64,000 nt of DNA, taken from Clostridia bacterium (GTDB lineage Bacteria > Bacillota > Clostridia > UMGS1883 > UMGS1540). Below the pieces are notes generated by a model that saw only the letters and a list, made by a program, of their open reading frames with translations, was not told the origin of the DNA and searched no databases. Numbering within the stretch: position 1 is the first letter of the stretch; each line of letters begins with the position of its first letter. The translations under genes and the position numbers were made by a program. The stretch covers positions 1-64,000 of the forward strand of contig JAFZQX010000007.1 of the NCBI GenBank assembly GCA_017620205.1, in the 5' to 3' direction. Of this stretch, positions 25,473 to 34,714 are shown piece by piece.

Positions 25473-25679
25473 TTAAGATCTGTCTTTAATAGGTAGTTTT
25501 TCTTTAAACAACAGTGTTATTGACCAAAGTCCCGCAAGACCTACAATTGAAAAAACAATTCTCGAAAGCATTGAGAGCTGGCCTCCTAAAATGGTTCCGA
25601 GTATGTCAACTCCGAAAAGACCTATAGAGCCCCAGTTGAGCGCTCCGAGTATTACAAGTACCAAAGCTACGTTATCCAT
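25473..25679 (-). CDS. DUF378 family small membrane protein
   Basis: A 68-residue protein with two membrane helices and the DUF378/YuzA pattern LVLVILGALNWGSIGLFGVD. Function of the family is unknown. I start at the ATG at 25679, where GGAGA lies upstream; the frame runs on to 25760 but lacks a ribosome site there. It is a single gene with its own terminator. Confidence 0.85.
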   Translation of the reverse strand: MDNVALVLVILGALNWGSIGLFGVDILGTILGGQLSMLSRIVFSIVGLAGLWSITLLFKEKLPIKDRS

Positions 25680-25747
25680 ACAAAAAAATCTCCGTTTCTG
25701 CTCCGCTGATATTTTTCTCTTATAGGCGGAGCTTCCGATAAGAGATA

Positions 25748-25790
25748 AAAATAAAGTCAATATATTTAATATTAAAAATATACTGACTTT
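25748..25790 (-). terminator. Terminator of the dnaX-ybaB-recR operon
   Basis: A 15-bp A/T-rich stem (25776-25790 with 25753-25767, one G-U on the minus strand) with an 8-base loop, followed on the minus strand by ATTTTTAT. It lies 37 bases beyond recR. Confidence 0.7.
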
Positions 25791-25826
25791 TATTATCGCT
25801 ATTAAGTTTTTCCGTTTTTTAATTTT

Positions 25827-26435
25827 TTATTCATTAAAAAGGTTGTGTCTTCCTATTAATGCGCGGGCAAGAGTTACTTCGTCCGCAAACTCCAAATCTC
25901 CTCCTACGGGAATGCCGTGCGCAATTCTTGATAGTTTAACGCCGAACGGCTTTAAAAGTTTACCTATGTACATTGCCGTAGCTTCGCCTTCAACAGTTGG
26001 GTTTGTCGCCATAATAACTTCCGAAATATCGTTTTCGGAAACGCGGCGGACAAGCTCGTTTATTTTTATGTTATCGGGGCCTATGCCTTCCATAGGCGAA
26101 ATTGCGCCGTGAAGTACATGGTAAACGCCTTTATACTCATTAGTCTTTTCCATTGCGATAACGTCTTTCGGCGATTCCACAACGCATATAATATTCTGCT
26201 GTCTTTTGGCGTTTGTGCAGATCGAGCAGGGTTTAATATCCGTATAGTTCTGGCATATGGGACAAAGATCTATATCCTTTTTAGCGGAAATTATCGCTTC
26301 AGAAAGCTTTTTAGCTTCGTCATCAGATATACTCAGTAAGTAAAACGCGAGCCTGTGAGCGCTTTTTCTGCCTATTCCGGGCATTTTTGAAAGCTCATCA
26401 ACAAGGCGGGCGAGAGGTGGTACATACTCGTTCAT
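25827..26435 (-). CDS. recR: Recombination mediator RecR
   Basis: It acts with RecO in loading RecA at single-strand gaps. Visible parts are the helix-hairpin-helix [18 protein letters not shown], the zinc finger [16 protein letters not shown], and a Toprim domain with [12 protein letters not shown] and [19 protein letters not shown]. The 202-residue length is typical. I start at the ATG at 26435 with GAGAGGAT upstream. Third gene after dnaX and ybaB, the usual Bacillota order. Confidence 0.96.
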   Translation of the reverse strand: MNEYVPPLARLVDELSKMPGIGRKSAHRLAFYLLSISDDEAKKLSEAIISAKKDIDLCPICQNYTDIKPCSICTNAKRQQNIICVVESPKDVIAMEKTNEYKGVYHVLHGAISPMEGIGPDNIKINELVRRVSENDISEVIMATNPTVEGEATAMYIGKLLKPFGVKLSRIAHGIPVGGDLEFADEVTLARALIGRHNLFNE

Positions 26436-26450
26436 TTTATATCCTCTCAA

Positions 26451-26792
26451 TTAAAACAGGCCGGGAATGCTGAAACCGCCCGTAAGCTTTCCGAGTTCTG
26501 CCGCAGAGCTTTCTTCAGCTTTGCGCAAAGCTTCGTTTACAGCCGCCATAATAAGGTCTTGAAGCATTTCGATATCGTCGGGATCTACAACATCAGGCGA
26601 GATTGCAACGTCAATAAGCTCTTTTTTACCCGATACCTTAACTGTTACCGCGCCGCCGCCTGCAGCCGCTTCATATTCCTTTTCTTCGAGTTCCTGCTGA
26701 GCTTTAAGCATGTCCTGCTGCATCTTCTGCGCCTGCCTCAGCATATTGTTCATGTTTCCGGGCATGCCGCCGCTGAATTTTCCTTTTGCCAT
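26451..26792 (-). CDS. YbaB/EbfC nucleoid-associated protein
   Basis: A 113-residue DNA-binding protein of the YbaB family: N-terminal Gly/Met/Gln-rich segment ([16 protein letters not shown]), then [29 protein letters not shown]. It lies between dnaX and recR with a GGAGAT ribosome site. The homologue in B. subtilis is YaaK. Confidence 0.94.
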   Translation of the reverse strand: MAKGKFSGGMPGNMNNMLRQAQKMQQDMLKAQQELEEKEYEAAAGGGAVTVKVSGKKELIDVAISPDVVDPDDIEMLQDLIMAAVNEALRKAEESSAAELGKLTGGFSIPGLF

Positions 26793-26846
26793 TTTCTTAT
26801 CTCCTTTTTATTCGTTATTGATTTTATTATAACACAGTAAACTGCT

Positions 26847-28421
26847 TTACCCCACAGACTCAGGACCGGGGGATTGTAGCGTTTTTTTATATAAAATAAG
26901 TAAGTTATCGTTTTTCTCCACGCCGTCTTCTTTATATTTAACAGTAATATCTGGAAATGCGCCGACTGCCTTGCTGATAGCGGCCGAGATTATGTCCGCG
27001 TCGTCGGAAATAGTTTGCCTATAGCTTAAATATTCGTCTTTGCCCTGATAAACAAACGCTATTTTTCCGTTATCTTCGGAAAGCTCAACATTTTGGAGCG
27101 CTATGTGCGAAGCTATGTTGTTTGAAGAGAAGAGCGTTTCGAGTATGTCGCTCCATGAGTTTTTAATCTTAGTAAAAACGGCGCTGTTAACTTTTGTTTT
27201 TTCGGGCGCTTTCTTTTCGGGCGCCTTTGTCTCAGGCGCAGCCGGAGTGCTTTGAGAAACAGCAAAATTGCCTGAAGCCAACCTATCTTCCAATGCATTG
27301 ATTCTTGCAACAAGCCCTTCAAAAGACGAGTCAAAAGCGGGATTTACCATTTTAACGACTGCCATCTCAAAAGTAAGCCGCGGGTTTATTCCCGTGCGGA
27401 AAAGCGTTTGCGCTTCTGTTGCCCTGTTTATAATTTGAAGCAGACGTTCTGCCGAAAACTTTGCTGCAATACCTTCTATCGCTTCCGTATCGTCTTTTGA
27501 AAGATTTAAAGACGAGGCGGGATTTGCAGAGTATTTGCACAAAAGCATATTTCTCAGAAGCGAAACAAAACCATCAGCAAACGACGGTATGTTTTTACCG
27601 CTTTCAACAATTTTGCCTATCACGGAAAAGGCCGATGTTATATTGCCTTCCGCAATTGCTTCAAGAAGCTCAAACGAGCTGTCGGATGAGTCCGTGCCGA
27701 AAAACGACGCTACATCTTCATAAGATAAATCGCCGGAGCCTATAGACAAGCACTGGTCTAAGAGACTTAAAGCGTCTCGCATTGAGCCGTCTGCTTTCTC
27801 GGCAATAAGGCGTATTGCCCTGTCTTCTATGGCGTCGCCTGTTTGCGTTATGATTTTTTTAATCTGTTTTTCTGTATCCGCTATCGTAATTCTGTGAAAA
27901 TCAAACCTCTGGCAGCGCGAAAGAATCGTCTGCGGCACCTTGTGCGACTCTGTTGTTGCCAATATAAAATGCACATGCGCGGGCGGCTCTTCAAGTATTT
28001 TTAAAAGTGCGTTAAAAGCCGAGGTTGAAAGCATATGCACCTCGTCAACAATATAAACCTTATCAGAGAGCATAGAGCCCGCAAAGCGCGCTTCTTCGCG
28101 CAGAGAACGTATATTGTCAACGCCGTTATTTGACGCCGCGTCAATTTCCGTTATATCGGGGATGGAGCCGTCTAAAATGCCCCTGCAGTTTTCGCATTCG
28201 TTACAAGGGTTGCCGCCTTTGGGATTCAGGCAATTTATAGCGCGCGAAAGTATTCGCGCCGTTGAGGTTTTTCCCGTTCCGCGTGAGCCGCAGAAAAGGT
28301 AAGCGTGACCTACTCTGCCTTGTTCAATTTCGTTTTTAAGGGTGTTTGTGACGTGTTCCTGTCCTACAACATCGTCAAACGTCAAAGGACGCCACTGTCT
28401 GTATAAAGCTTCGTAAGCCAT
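26847..28421 (-). CDS. dnaX: DNA polymerase III subunit gamma/tau
   Basis: Clamp-loader ATPase, 524 aa. AAA+ domain with Walker A FCGSRGTGKTSTAR, a four-cysteine zinc module (INCLNPKGGNPCNECENC), Walker B VYIVDEVHML, and sensor 1 FILATTESHKVP. Domain III follows, then a linker rich in Ala/Pro/Lys (about 390-415) and a tau-like C-terminus. I see no slippery A-run suggesting a frameshifted gamma form. The start at 28421 has GAGGTG. There is little room for a promoter behind the SRP RNA terminator, so the gene may rely on readthrough. Confidence 0.95.
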   Translation of the reverse strand: MAYEALYRQWRPLTFDDVVGQEHVTNTLKNEIEQGRVGHAYLFCGSRGTGKTSTARILSRAINCLNPKGGNPCNECENCRGILDGSIPDITEIDAASNNGVDNIRSLREEARFAGSMLSDKVYIVDEVHMLSTSAFNALLKILEEPPAHVHFILATTESHKVPQTILSRCQRFDFHRITIADTEKQIKKIITQTGDAIEDRAIRLIAEKADGSMRDALSLLDQCLSIGSGDLSYEDVASFFGTDSSDSSFELLEAIAEGNITSAFSVIGKIVESGKNIPSFADGFVSLLRNMLLCKYSANPASSLNLSKDDTEAIEGIAAKFSAERLLQIINRATEAQTLFRTGINPRLTFEMAVVKMVNPAFDSSFEGLVARINALEDRLASGNFAVSQSTPAAPETKAPEKKAPEKTKVNSAVFTKIKNSWSDILETLFSSNNIASHIALQNVELSEDNGKIAFVYQGKDEYLSYRQTISDDADIISAAISKAVGAFPDITVKYKEDGVEKNDNLLILYKKTLQSPGPESVG

Positions 28422-28450
28422 GCGCTTTCACCTCGTTTCAAACAAAAAAA

Positions 28451-28718
28451 GTCGTACATTCCCAGAATCGAAGTTTTCTTATATACGGTATTTTTGCAGC
28501 TTGCTATTGCCGAGTTTCCCCGCGGCACACACAAATAACCGTTTATCGCTGCTTAGTTCCCTACCTGACGAGGTTCACGGGTTCGTATTGCGCAGGACCC
28601 GACCGTCATCACTGCTCACAAAAGCCAAGCTATACAAGAAAAGCCCTCAAAAGGGATTTCGCCCCTGCTGTAGCGGATTGCAGGTACAGGGCACCGCTAA
28701 CTCCCCGACTAGTACGAC
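28451..28718 (-). ncRNA. ffs: Signal recognition particle RNA, large bacterial type
   Basis: On the minus strand the ~268-nt RNA is closed by GTACGAC/GTCGTAC (28712-28718 with 28451-28457). Near the 5' end are the Alu-domain blocks GGGGAGTTAGCGGTGCCCTG and CTGCAATCCGCTACAGCAGG. The S-domain shows GGTCCTGCGCAA, CGTGAACCTCGTCAGG and AAGCAGCGATAA. This is the Bacillus-type scRNA with an Alu domain. Seven T follow on the minus strand (28444-28450), giving an intrinsic stop. Position just upstream of dnaX matches other Bacillota. Confidence 0.93.
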
Positions 28719-28724
28719 TTTATT

Positions 28725-28753
28725 ATTATACACCATTTTCATAAAATAATCAA
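28725..28753 (-). promoter_or_regulatory. Promoter of the SRP RNA
   Basis: On the minus strand, TTGATT (28753-28748), 17-bp spacer, TATAAT (28730-28725). It places the transcript start close to the first base of the closing helix. Confidence 0.8.
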
Positions 28754-28770
28754 TAGAAATTTGGATTTAT

Positions 28771-29829
28771 TTATATTTCAATAAGCTCTTTCGTTAAAGT
28801 TGTTAAGATTTCTGCGCGGTTTTCTCCTATATATGCCATATCCTCAATTCTGACTCCGCCGAAATCCTCTATATAAATGCCGGGCTCTATTGTCACTATG
28901 TCGCCCTCCCCTAAAACAGCTTCGCTTTTAGGGGAAAGGTTTGGAAACTCGTGAATCTCGATTCCAACGCCGTGACCTAAAGAATGCGTAAAGTTTTTTC
29001 CGTATCCGGCGCTATCTATCAAATCGCGCGCGGTCTTGTCAATATCCGCGGCGCGCTTATCCGGCGCTATTTCTTTCTCGGCTTTAGCCTGCGCCTTTAG
29101 TACCGTTTCGTATATTTCTTTTTGGCGCGCATCTGCTTTGCCTATAACAACTGTTCTTGTTATATCCGAGCAGTATCCGTCCAGAATACAGCCGTAGTCC
29201 ATAACCAGAAAATCGCCTTTTTGAATTTCTTTGTCCGATGCCGTATGGTGCGGCATCGCGCTAAACATGCCCGATGCGCAGATGGTATCGAAAGACGGCT
29301 TTAAAGCGCCGCCGCGCCGCATAAAGTTTTCAATCTCCGCCGCCGCTTCGCATTCTTTCATGCCTTCATGCAGCTTGGGTAAAACATAAAGGAAAGCGCT
29401 TTCTGCGAGCGATAGAGCCGCCTTTATTTTTTTGACTTCGGCGGGGGTTTTGGATCTGCGCAGATGAGAAATCTTTTCACCGCACGGCAATAGTTCTGTT
29501 TTGGGCAAGGCGTCTTTTAAAGCGGAGAACGTAAAAACGCTCATGCGCGTGTCTTCATACAAAAGGCTTTTGATATTTTCCGCTGTTTCCGCAATGGGCG
29601 AAAAGTCCGTTTCCGCTTTTGTGATAACATGGAAATCCTTTGCCTGCTCTTTAGCCTGCAGTGTATAGCGGCTGTCGGTTATAAGATATGCCGACTCTTT
29701 TGTAATCAGCAGGTATCCTGCCGTTCCGTAAAAACCGCTTAAATAAAATCTGTTTTCGTGCGATGTTACAAGAAGCGCATCGGCACCCGTTTTATTTATC
29801 AGTTTTCTTGCTTTATCCAAATTAGACAT
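28771..29829 (-). CDS. M24 family aminopeptidase (Xaa-Pro type)
   Basis: A 352-residue metallopeptidase. Residues 1-120 are the creatinase-like N-terminal domain. The pita-bread catalytic domain has dinuclear-metal ligands in VMDYGCILDGYCSDITRT, HSLGHGVGIEIHE, VTIEPGIY and GGVRIEDM. It likely releases N-terminal residues preceding proline from peptides in the cytoplasm. It follows htpG on the same strand, 59 bases away; a CAAAATGC/GCATTTTG hairpin lies in the gap. Confidence 0.92.
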   Translation of the reverse strand: MSNLDKARKLINKTGADALLVTSHENRFYLSGFYGTAGYLLITKESAYLITDSRYTLQAKEQAKDFHVITKAETDFSPIAETAENIKSLLYEDTRMSVFTFSALKDALPKTELLPCGEKISHLRRSKTPAEVKKIKAALSLAESAFLYVLPKLHEGMKECEAAAEIENFMRRGGALKPSFDTICASGMFSAMPHHTASDKEIQKGDFLVMDYGCILDGYCSDITRTVVIGKADARQKEIYETVLKAQAKAEKEIAPDKRAADIDKTARDLIDSAGYGKNFTHSLGHGVGIEIHEFPNLSPKSEAVLGEGDIVTIEPGIYIEDFGGVRIEDMAYIGENRAEILTTLTKELIEI

Positions 29830-29888
29830 ATAATAAACCTTTCAAAATACAGAACAAAATGCTTTGCATTTTGCACCACAATTATTAA

Positions 29889-31721
29889 TTATTCATTTGC
29901 GTCAGCGCCGAGCGCTATATTCATAATATCCGCCGAGCGTTTTAAGAATGCGCTTAAAGATTCCGTATCAAGCGGCGACTGCGTAAGGCGCGCTATGTCG
30001 TATATCTGCTTGCAAAGTGTATTGCATATATCCTTGTTTTCGAGATTTTCAGAAAGCTTTTTGATAAGCGGATTAGAGAGGTTTAAAGTAAGCGTTACAT
30101 CGGACGGGAACATATCCGGTGACATTCCAATAGAGCCGTAAACAAGCGCCATATCGCGAAGTCTTCTGCTGTCCTCGCCTATAAGCAGAACTGCCGGCAC
30201 ATCATCGGATTTTAAAAGCGATGTTTCAATTTTAAGTTTTTCATCGCCGATGGCTTCTTTAAATGCCTCAACCAGTTTTTCATCTCCCGCGTCGCCGTCT
30301 TTTAAAGAGGAGGCGAGTGCGGAGTCTATTCTTTTAAATTTAACGCCTTCGTTCTGCGATTCCATATATGCTATAAAAGCATTGTCTATCATCATGGGCA
30401 TAATTACAACTTCCGTGCCCTGCCTTTTAAACATTTCTATATACTGCGCCTGCTGCAGTGCGTCGGAAGCATAGTATACCTCGTTTTCGTGACCGTTTTC
30501 TTTGGCTTTTTCAAGGTATTCCGGAAGCGTTTCATATTTATCTTCCGTTGTTTTGTAAATAATTATGTCTTTTATCTTGTCATAGAATTTGGGGTCTTTA
30601 AGACAGCCGTATTTTACAAACGGAGCAATATCGTCCCAGTAGCTTTCAAAGCTTTCGCGCTGTGTGTTGTATAAAGACGTAAGCTTATCCGCAACCTTCT
30701 TTGTTATGTGCGCGGAAACCTTCGCGGCATAACCGTCGTTTTGAAGAAAGCTTCTTGATACGTTTAAAGGCAAATCGGGGCAGTCTATAACGCCTTTTAA
30801 CAAGAGAAGAAATTCGGGAATAATCTCTTTGACGTTATCGGCAACGAACACCTGGTTGTTAAAGAGCTTTATCTGACCTTCGCTTGGCTGAAACTCGTGC
30901 CCCAGTTTCGGGAAATAGAGTATACCCTTTAAATTAAACGGATACTCCACGTTTAAATGTATATAAAAGAGAGGATCGTTAAAATCGGGAAATACTTTCT
31001 TGTAAAACTCGTTATATTCCTCTTCCTTGCAGTCTGCGGGCTTACGCAGCCATAACGGGTCGGTATCGTTTATCATGTCGCCGCGCTCTTCGCCCTTTTC
31101 GTAAAAGTATATCGGGATAGGGAAGAAAGCACAGTATTTCTGAAGGATAGCGGAGAGAGCTTCTTTTTCTAAAAACTCTTTGCTGTCGTCTGCTATGTGC
31201 AGAATGACTTCCGTTCCTCGCGAAGTTTTTGTGCCGTCGCTTATTTCGTATTCCGTGCTGCCGTCGCACGTCCAGAAAACGCTTTTCGCGCCGTCTTCAA
31301 ACGAGAGCGTGTTTATATCAACGCGTTCGGAAACCATAAAAGCGGAATAAAAACCGAGACCGAAATGACCTATTATCTTGTTGTCCTCGTTTTCATCTTC
31401 CTGATACTTCTTTACAAACTCTTCCGCGCCCGAAAACGCAACGCTTGCTATATAGTCTATGACTTCGCTCTCCGTCATGCCGAGACCGTTGTCAATTACT
31501 TTAATTGTTTTATCTTCTTTGTCAAGTATAACCTCAATGGAGTATTCTTCGTTTTCATCTGCTTTCGCGTTTCCCATTGCTACGAGCTTTTTAAACTTCG
31601 TTACCGCGTCGCAGCCGTTTGAAACAAGCTCGCGCAGGAAAATGTCCTTATCCGAATAGAGCCATTTTTTAATGACAGGGAAAATATTCTCGGTATCTAC
31701 CGATATTGTACCGTGTTTCAT
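29889..31721 (-). CDS. htpG: HSP90 chaperone HtpG
   Basis: A 610-residue ATP-dependent chaperone. N-terminal GHKL ATPase motifs: ELVSNGCDAVTKFKKL, VIDNGLGMTESEV and IGHFGLGFYSAFMV. The middle domain carries LPLNVSRSFLQ, and a dimerisation domain ends near LTQSPLDTES. There is no C-terminal MEEVD, as expected in bacteria. It is divergent from ktrB. No CIRCE element is visible upstream. Confidence 0.96.
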   Translation of the reverse strand: MKHGTISVDTENIFPVIKKWLYSDKDIFLRELVSNGCDAVTKFKKLVAMGNAKADENEEYSIEVILDKEDKTIKVIDNGLGMTESEVIDYIASVAFSGAEEFVKKYQEDENEDNKIIGHFGLGFYSAFMVSERVDINTLSFEDGAKSVFWTCDGSTEYEISDGTKTSRGTEVILHIADDSKEFLEKEALSAILQKYCAFFPIPIYFYEKGEERGDMINDTDPLWLRKPADCKEEEYNEFYKKVFPDFNDPLFYIHLNVEYPFNLKGILYFPKLGHEFQPSEGQIKLFNNQVFVADNVKEIIPEFLLLLKGVIDCPDLPLNVSRSFLQNDGYAAKVSAHITKKVADKLTSLYNTQRESFESYWDDIAPFVKYGCLKDPKFYDKIKDIIIYKTTEDKYETLPEYLEKAKENGHENEVYYASDALQQAQYIEMFKRQGTEVVIMPMMIDNAFIAYMESQNEGVKFKRIDSALASSLKDGDAGDEKLVEAFKEAIGDEKLKIETSLLKSDDVPAVLLIGEDSRRLRDMALVYGSIGMSPDMFPSDVTLTLNLSNPLIKKLSENLENKDICNTLCKQIYDIARLTQSPLDTESLSAFLKRSADIMNIALGADANE

Positions 31722-31760
31722 TTATAAACATCGCCTTTCTTATTGATTGATTAATTTAAT

Positions 31761-31789
31761 ATTTTATCACAAATCGTCCCAAAAAACAA
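31761..31789 (-). promoter_or_regulatory. Probable htpG promoter
   Basis: On the minus strand, TTGTTT (31789-31784), 17-bp spacer, TAAAAT (31766-31761), about 40 bases before the htpG start. A moderate match to sigma-A. Confidence 0.55.
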
Positions 31790-31872
31790 TTAAAAAAATT
31801 TGAATAAATGTTTTACTTTTTTCTCCGTATGTGATAAAATTAAATATAATACTAAAATATGACGGTGTAAAA

Positions 31873-33210
31873 ATGAAATTAAAGAAAAAGATAACATACA
31901 AACGTTTTATAATCCTCGGCTTTTTAATACTTATAGCTGTAGGCACTCTGCTTTTGACGCTTCCCATAGCTTCAAAAGACAGAAGCATGACGTCGCTCTT
32001 TGACGCGCTCTTTACCGCGACGTCCGCGTCATGCGTTACCGGCCTTGTTGTTTTTGATACGTTTTCGCACTGGTCGCTTTTCGGACAAACAGTAATTCTT
32101 TTGCTTGTTCAGATAGGCGGCCTCGGCGTTATAAGCGTTATATCTATGTTTTCGATAGCGCTCGGCAGAAGGATAGGCCTGCAGGAGCGTCAGCTTATAG
32201 CCGAAACTGCCGGAAACGGTCAGATAGGCGGTATGGTGCGCCTTATAAAAAGAATTTTTCTTATAACGCTTATAGTTGAAAGCACGGGTGCCGTGCTGCT
32301 CTTTATAAAGTTTTATCCGATGCTGGGCGTAGGGCGCGGCATATACTATGCTATTTTTCATTCCGTTTCGGCTTTTTGCAACGCGGGCTTTGACCTTTTC
32401 GGCGTCCGCGGCGAATACGCTTCATTAACGCCTTTCGCGGGAGATGTTTTGGTAAACGTTGTAATTATGCTTCTTATTATAATAGGCGGCATAGGTTTCC
32501 CCGTTTGGGACGATTTAATAAAAAAGAAACTGAAATTCAAAAAATACGATTTGCATACCAAGATAGTTTTATGCGTTTCGTTTATACTCATATTCGGCGG
32601 CGCGGCTCTTTTCTATATATTTGAAAGAAACGCTTCTCTCGGCGGCATGAAGGGCGGCACAAAGATATTATCGTCGCTTTTCCAATCCGTTACGGCCCGA
32701 ACGGCGGGATTTAACACGGTAGACCTTACAAAGCTTTCAAAAAGCGGAAGCTTACTTATGACGTCTTTGATGGCTGTCGGCGGCTCACCGGCGTCTACTG
32801 CGGGCGGTATTAAAACAACAACGCTTGCGGTGCTTTTCTTAAACGCGTATGCGGCTGCAAGGCATACGAAGAGCATAACGCTCTTCAGCCGCCGTCTGCA
32901 CGATAACGTAGCGGAGCAGGCCGGCGCAGTTATAACTATATTTGCAACAGCGGTATTCGCGTCGCTCCTTTTCATGTGTGCGAAAGAGAGCGCAGGGGCG
33001 GGTGATATCCTTTTTGAAATTGTTTCTGCGGCGGGTACGGTAGGTCTTGCCAAAACAGTTACGGCGGCGTTTTTGCCCGCGTCAAAGATAATACTTATCT
33101 TGCTTATGTTCTGCGGCAGGGTGGGCGGCGTTACGCTTATGCTCTCGCTTGCTGAAAAATGCGATTTTGCGCCCGTAAACAGGCCCGAAGAAAAAATACT
33201 TATAGGTTAG
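31873..33210 (+). CDS. ktrB: Potassium uptake protein KtrB (TrkH family)
   Basis: A 445-residue membrane ion-conducting subunit. Four pore-loop repeats are visible by their filter glycine: ATSASCVTGLVVFD, HSVSAFCNAGFDLF, QSVTARTAGFNTVD and SAAGTVGLAKTV. These fit KtrB/TrkH K+ uptake, often Na+-dependent. The start at 31873 is preceded by GGTG; the longer frame from 31831 is less likely. The regulatory subunit follows 11 bases after the stop. Confidence 0.93.
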   Translation: MKLKKKITYKRFIILGFLILIAVGTLLLTLPIASKDRSMTSLFDALFTATSASCVTGLVVFDTFSHWSLFGQTVILLLVQIGGLGVISVISMFSIALGRRIGLQERQLIAETAGNGQIGGMVRLIKRIFLITLIVESTGAVLLFIKFYPMLGVGRGIYYAIFHSVSAFCNAGFDLFGVRGEYASLTPFAGDVLVNVVIMLLIIIGGIGFPVWDDLIKKKLKFKKYDLHTKIVLCVSFILIFGGAALFYIFERNASLGGMKGGTKILSSLFQSVTARTAGFNTVDLTKLSKSGSLLMTSLMAVGGSPASTAGGIKTTTLAVLFLNAYAAARHTKSITLFSRRLHDNVAEQAGAVITIFATAVFASLLFMCAKESAGAGDILFEIVSAAGTVGLAKTVTAAFLPASKIILILLMFCGRVGGVTLMLSLAEKCDFAPVNRPEEKILIG

Positions 33211-33221
33211 GAGAACAGACT

Positions 33222-33875
33222 ATGAAATCATTTTTGGTTTTAGGCATGAGCACATTCGGAAAACACCTCGCTTTTAAACTGCAGGAGATGGGGAACGAGG
33301 TTGTTATAGTAGACAGAAATGAAGATCTTATAGAAGAACTTGCGCAGTATTTTACGGACGCGCAGGCGGGTGACTGCTGTAACGAGGCTGTGCTTCGCAC
33401 GCTTGGCATAAACGATTATGATATATGTTTTGTAACTGTCGGCGGCGATTTTCAGTCTTCGCTTGAAATAACGGCGTCACTTAAAGAACTCGGCGCAAAT
33501 TACGTTGCGGCGGAAGCCAAGCAGGACAGACAGATGAAGATTCTGCAAAGAATAGGGGCGGACGAGGTTTTGTATCCCGCGCGCGAAGCTGCGGACAAAA
33601 CGGCAGTAAGGTTTTCCGCAAGCAATATAACGGACTTTTTCCAGATAACTGATGAGTATTCCGTTTTCGAAGTCCCGGCGCCTGCGCAGTGGATAGGTAA
33701 AAGTATTGCGGATTTAAATGTCAGAAAAAAATACAGACTCAGCATTATAGCCGTTAAAAACGGTGATAATCTCATATCAATGCCCGACAGCGAATATGTC
33801 TTTTCCGAAAACGACAAGATCGTGGCGATTGCAAAAGACGAGGACGCTGTGGCATTTGCAAACAAAGAGAAGTAA
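33222..33875 (+). CDS. ktrA: Potassium uptake regulatory subunit KtrA
   Basis: A 217-residue cytoplasmic RCK protein: TrkA_N Rossmann domain (LVLGMSTFGKHLA, with acidic IVDRNED ending strand 2) and a TrkA_C ligand domain at about 135-217. By family it gates KtrB in response to ATP/ADP and often c-di-AMP. The ATG at 33222 has TTAGGAG upstream. Confidence 0.93.
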   Translation: MKSFLVLGMSTFGKHLAFKLQEMGNEVVIVDRNEDLIEELAQYFTDAQAGDCCNEAVLRTLGINDYDICFVTVGGDFQSSLEITASLKELGANYVAAEAKQDRQMKILQRIGADEVLYPAREAADKTAVRFSASNITDFFQITDEYSVFEVPAPAQWIGKSIADLNVRKKYRLSIIAVKNGDNLISMPDSEYVFSENDKIVAIAKDEDAVAFANKEK

Positions 33876-33900
33876 AACGCCTTGTAAAAATGCACAAAAA

Positions 33901-33917
33901 CCCGCCTTACGGGCGGG
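33901..33917 (+). terminator. Probable terminator after ktrAB
   Basis: CCCGCC/GGCGGG stem with a short loop, 25 bases after the ktrA stop, followed by CTTTCATCACTTTT. The T-run is broken, so strength is uncertain. Confidence 0.6.
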
Positions 33918-33973
33918 CTTTCATCACTTTTTAGCCAAATTTCAGTTTTTTTCAAACTTTTTTCAAAAAAAGC

Positions 33974-34002
33974 TTGCAATATAAAAAAAACTGTATTATA
34001 AT
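33974..34002 (+). promoter_or_regulatory. Promoter of the S10-spc-alpha ribosomal operon
   Basis: TTGCAA (33974-33979), 17-bp spacer, TATAAT (33997-34002). It is the only strong promoter I see before rpsJ. Confidence 0.85.
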
Positions 34003-34008
34003 GTATCG

Positions 34009-34330
34009 TGCTGTGACATGGCATACGATGAAGCGGGAGGTTGCCGGATTTGATCCGGGTTTTTCCGTGGAGAATGTCCGATTCTTGAAACCGGGCGACA
34101 GTCACTGTACGTTAAGATGCATAGAGAGGAAACTGTAAGCTTATTTTTACGGTTTATAAGTCCTGTCAGCTTCTTGTGTGCCCAGTTATGCCTTTGAGCG
34201 TAAGCTGGGTTTAATCATGAAAAGCCGTGAAACGCACGGCTCTGTGTACAGTATTTTCTCGTCTGTCGGCGTGTCAGTAAATAAAGTTCCCTTCATTATT
34301 ATATGTGCGGGGACGCGAAAAATCTTTTAG
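34009..34330 (+). promoter_or_regulatory. Structured 5' leader of the ribosomal operon
   Basis: About 330 transcribed bases precede rpsJ. Stems: CCGGAT/ATCCGG (34044-34058), AAACTGTAA/TTACGGTTT (34130-34155), a bulged 11-bp arm CCCAGTTATGC/GCGTAAGCTGGG (34181-34209), and AGCCGTG/CACGGCT (34223-34241). Unpaired-looking conserved-type blocks GGGAGGTTGCC and AAACCGGGCGAC lie around the first stem. I infer an autoregulatory ribosomal-protein leader; such leaders are known for S10 operons, but I cannot match this one to a defined family by eye. Confidence 0.6.
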
Positions 34331-34341
34331 GAGGCGAGATT

Positions 34342-34668
34342 ATGGCAAAGCAAAAAATCAGAATACGCTTAAAGGCGTATGACCACGCGCTGCTTGATCA
34401 GTCCGCAGCGAAAATTGTTGAAACGGCAAAAAGAACAGGTTCTTCTGTGTCAGGACCTATTCCGTTGCCCACAGAAAAAGAAGTTGTAACAATTTTGCGT
34501 GCGGTACACAAGTACAAAGATTCCAGAGAGCAGTTTGAAATGAGAACTCATAAGAGACTCATCGATATAACTTCTCCCACAGCTAAAACAGCTGAAGCGC
34601 TTGGACGCATAGTTGTTCCTGCCGGTGTAAGCATTGAGATTAAGCTTGTCGGCAAGGACGCAAGGTAA
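34342..34668 (+). CDS. rpsJ: 30S ribosomal protein S10
   Basis: A 108-residue protein with the S10 block [18 protein letters not shown] and [17 protein letters not shown]. The ATG at 34342 follows TAGGAGG; an upstream in-frame start at 34303 lies in the leader. First gene of the ribosomal cluster; S10 also joins transcription antitermination complexes through NusB. Confidence 0.97.
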   Translation: MAKQKIRIRLKAYDHALLDQSAAKIVETAKRTGSSVSGPIPLPTEKEVVTILRAVHKYKDSREQFEMRTHKRLIDITSPTAKTAEALGRIVVPAGVSIEIKLVGKDAR

Positions 34669-34714
34669 ATGTTGGTGGAAAACCATCAACCAATAACCGA
34701 AAGGAAGGATTAAA

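Noticed and set aside
31722-31872. Possible CIRCE heat-shock operator between htpG and ktrB
   Set aside because: No TTAGCACTC-N9-GAGTGCTAA-like repeat is present in the gap.
34223-34241. Hairpin resembling group II intron domain V
   Set aside because: The AGCCGTG/CACGGCT stem is too short, lacks the domain V bulge and catalytic triad, and no reverse transcriptase or other intron domains are near. It fits better as part of the ribosomal operon leader.
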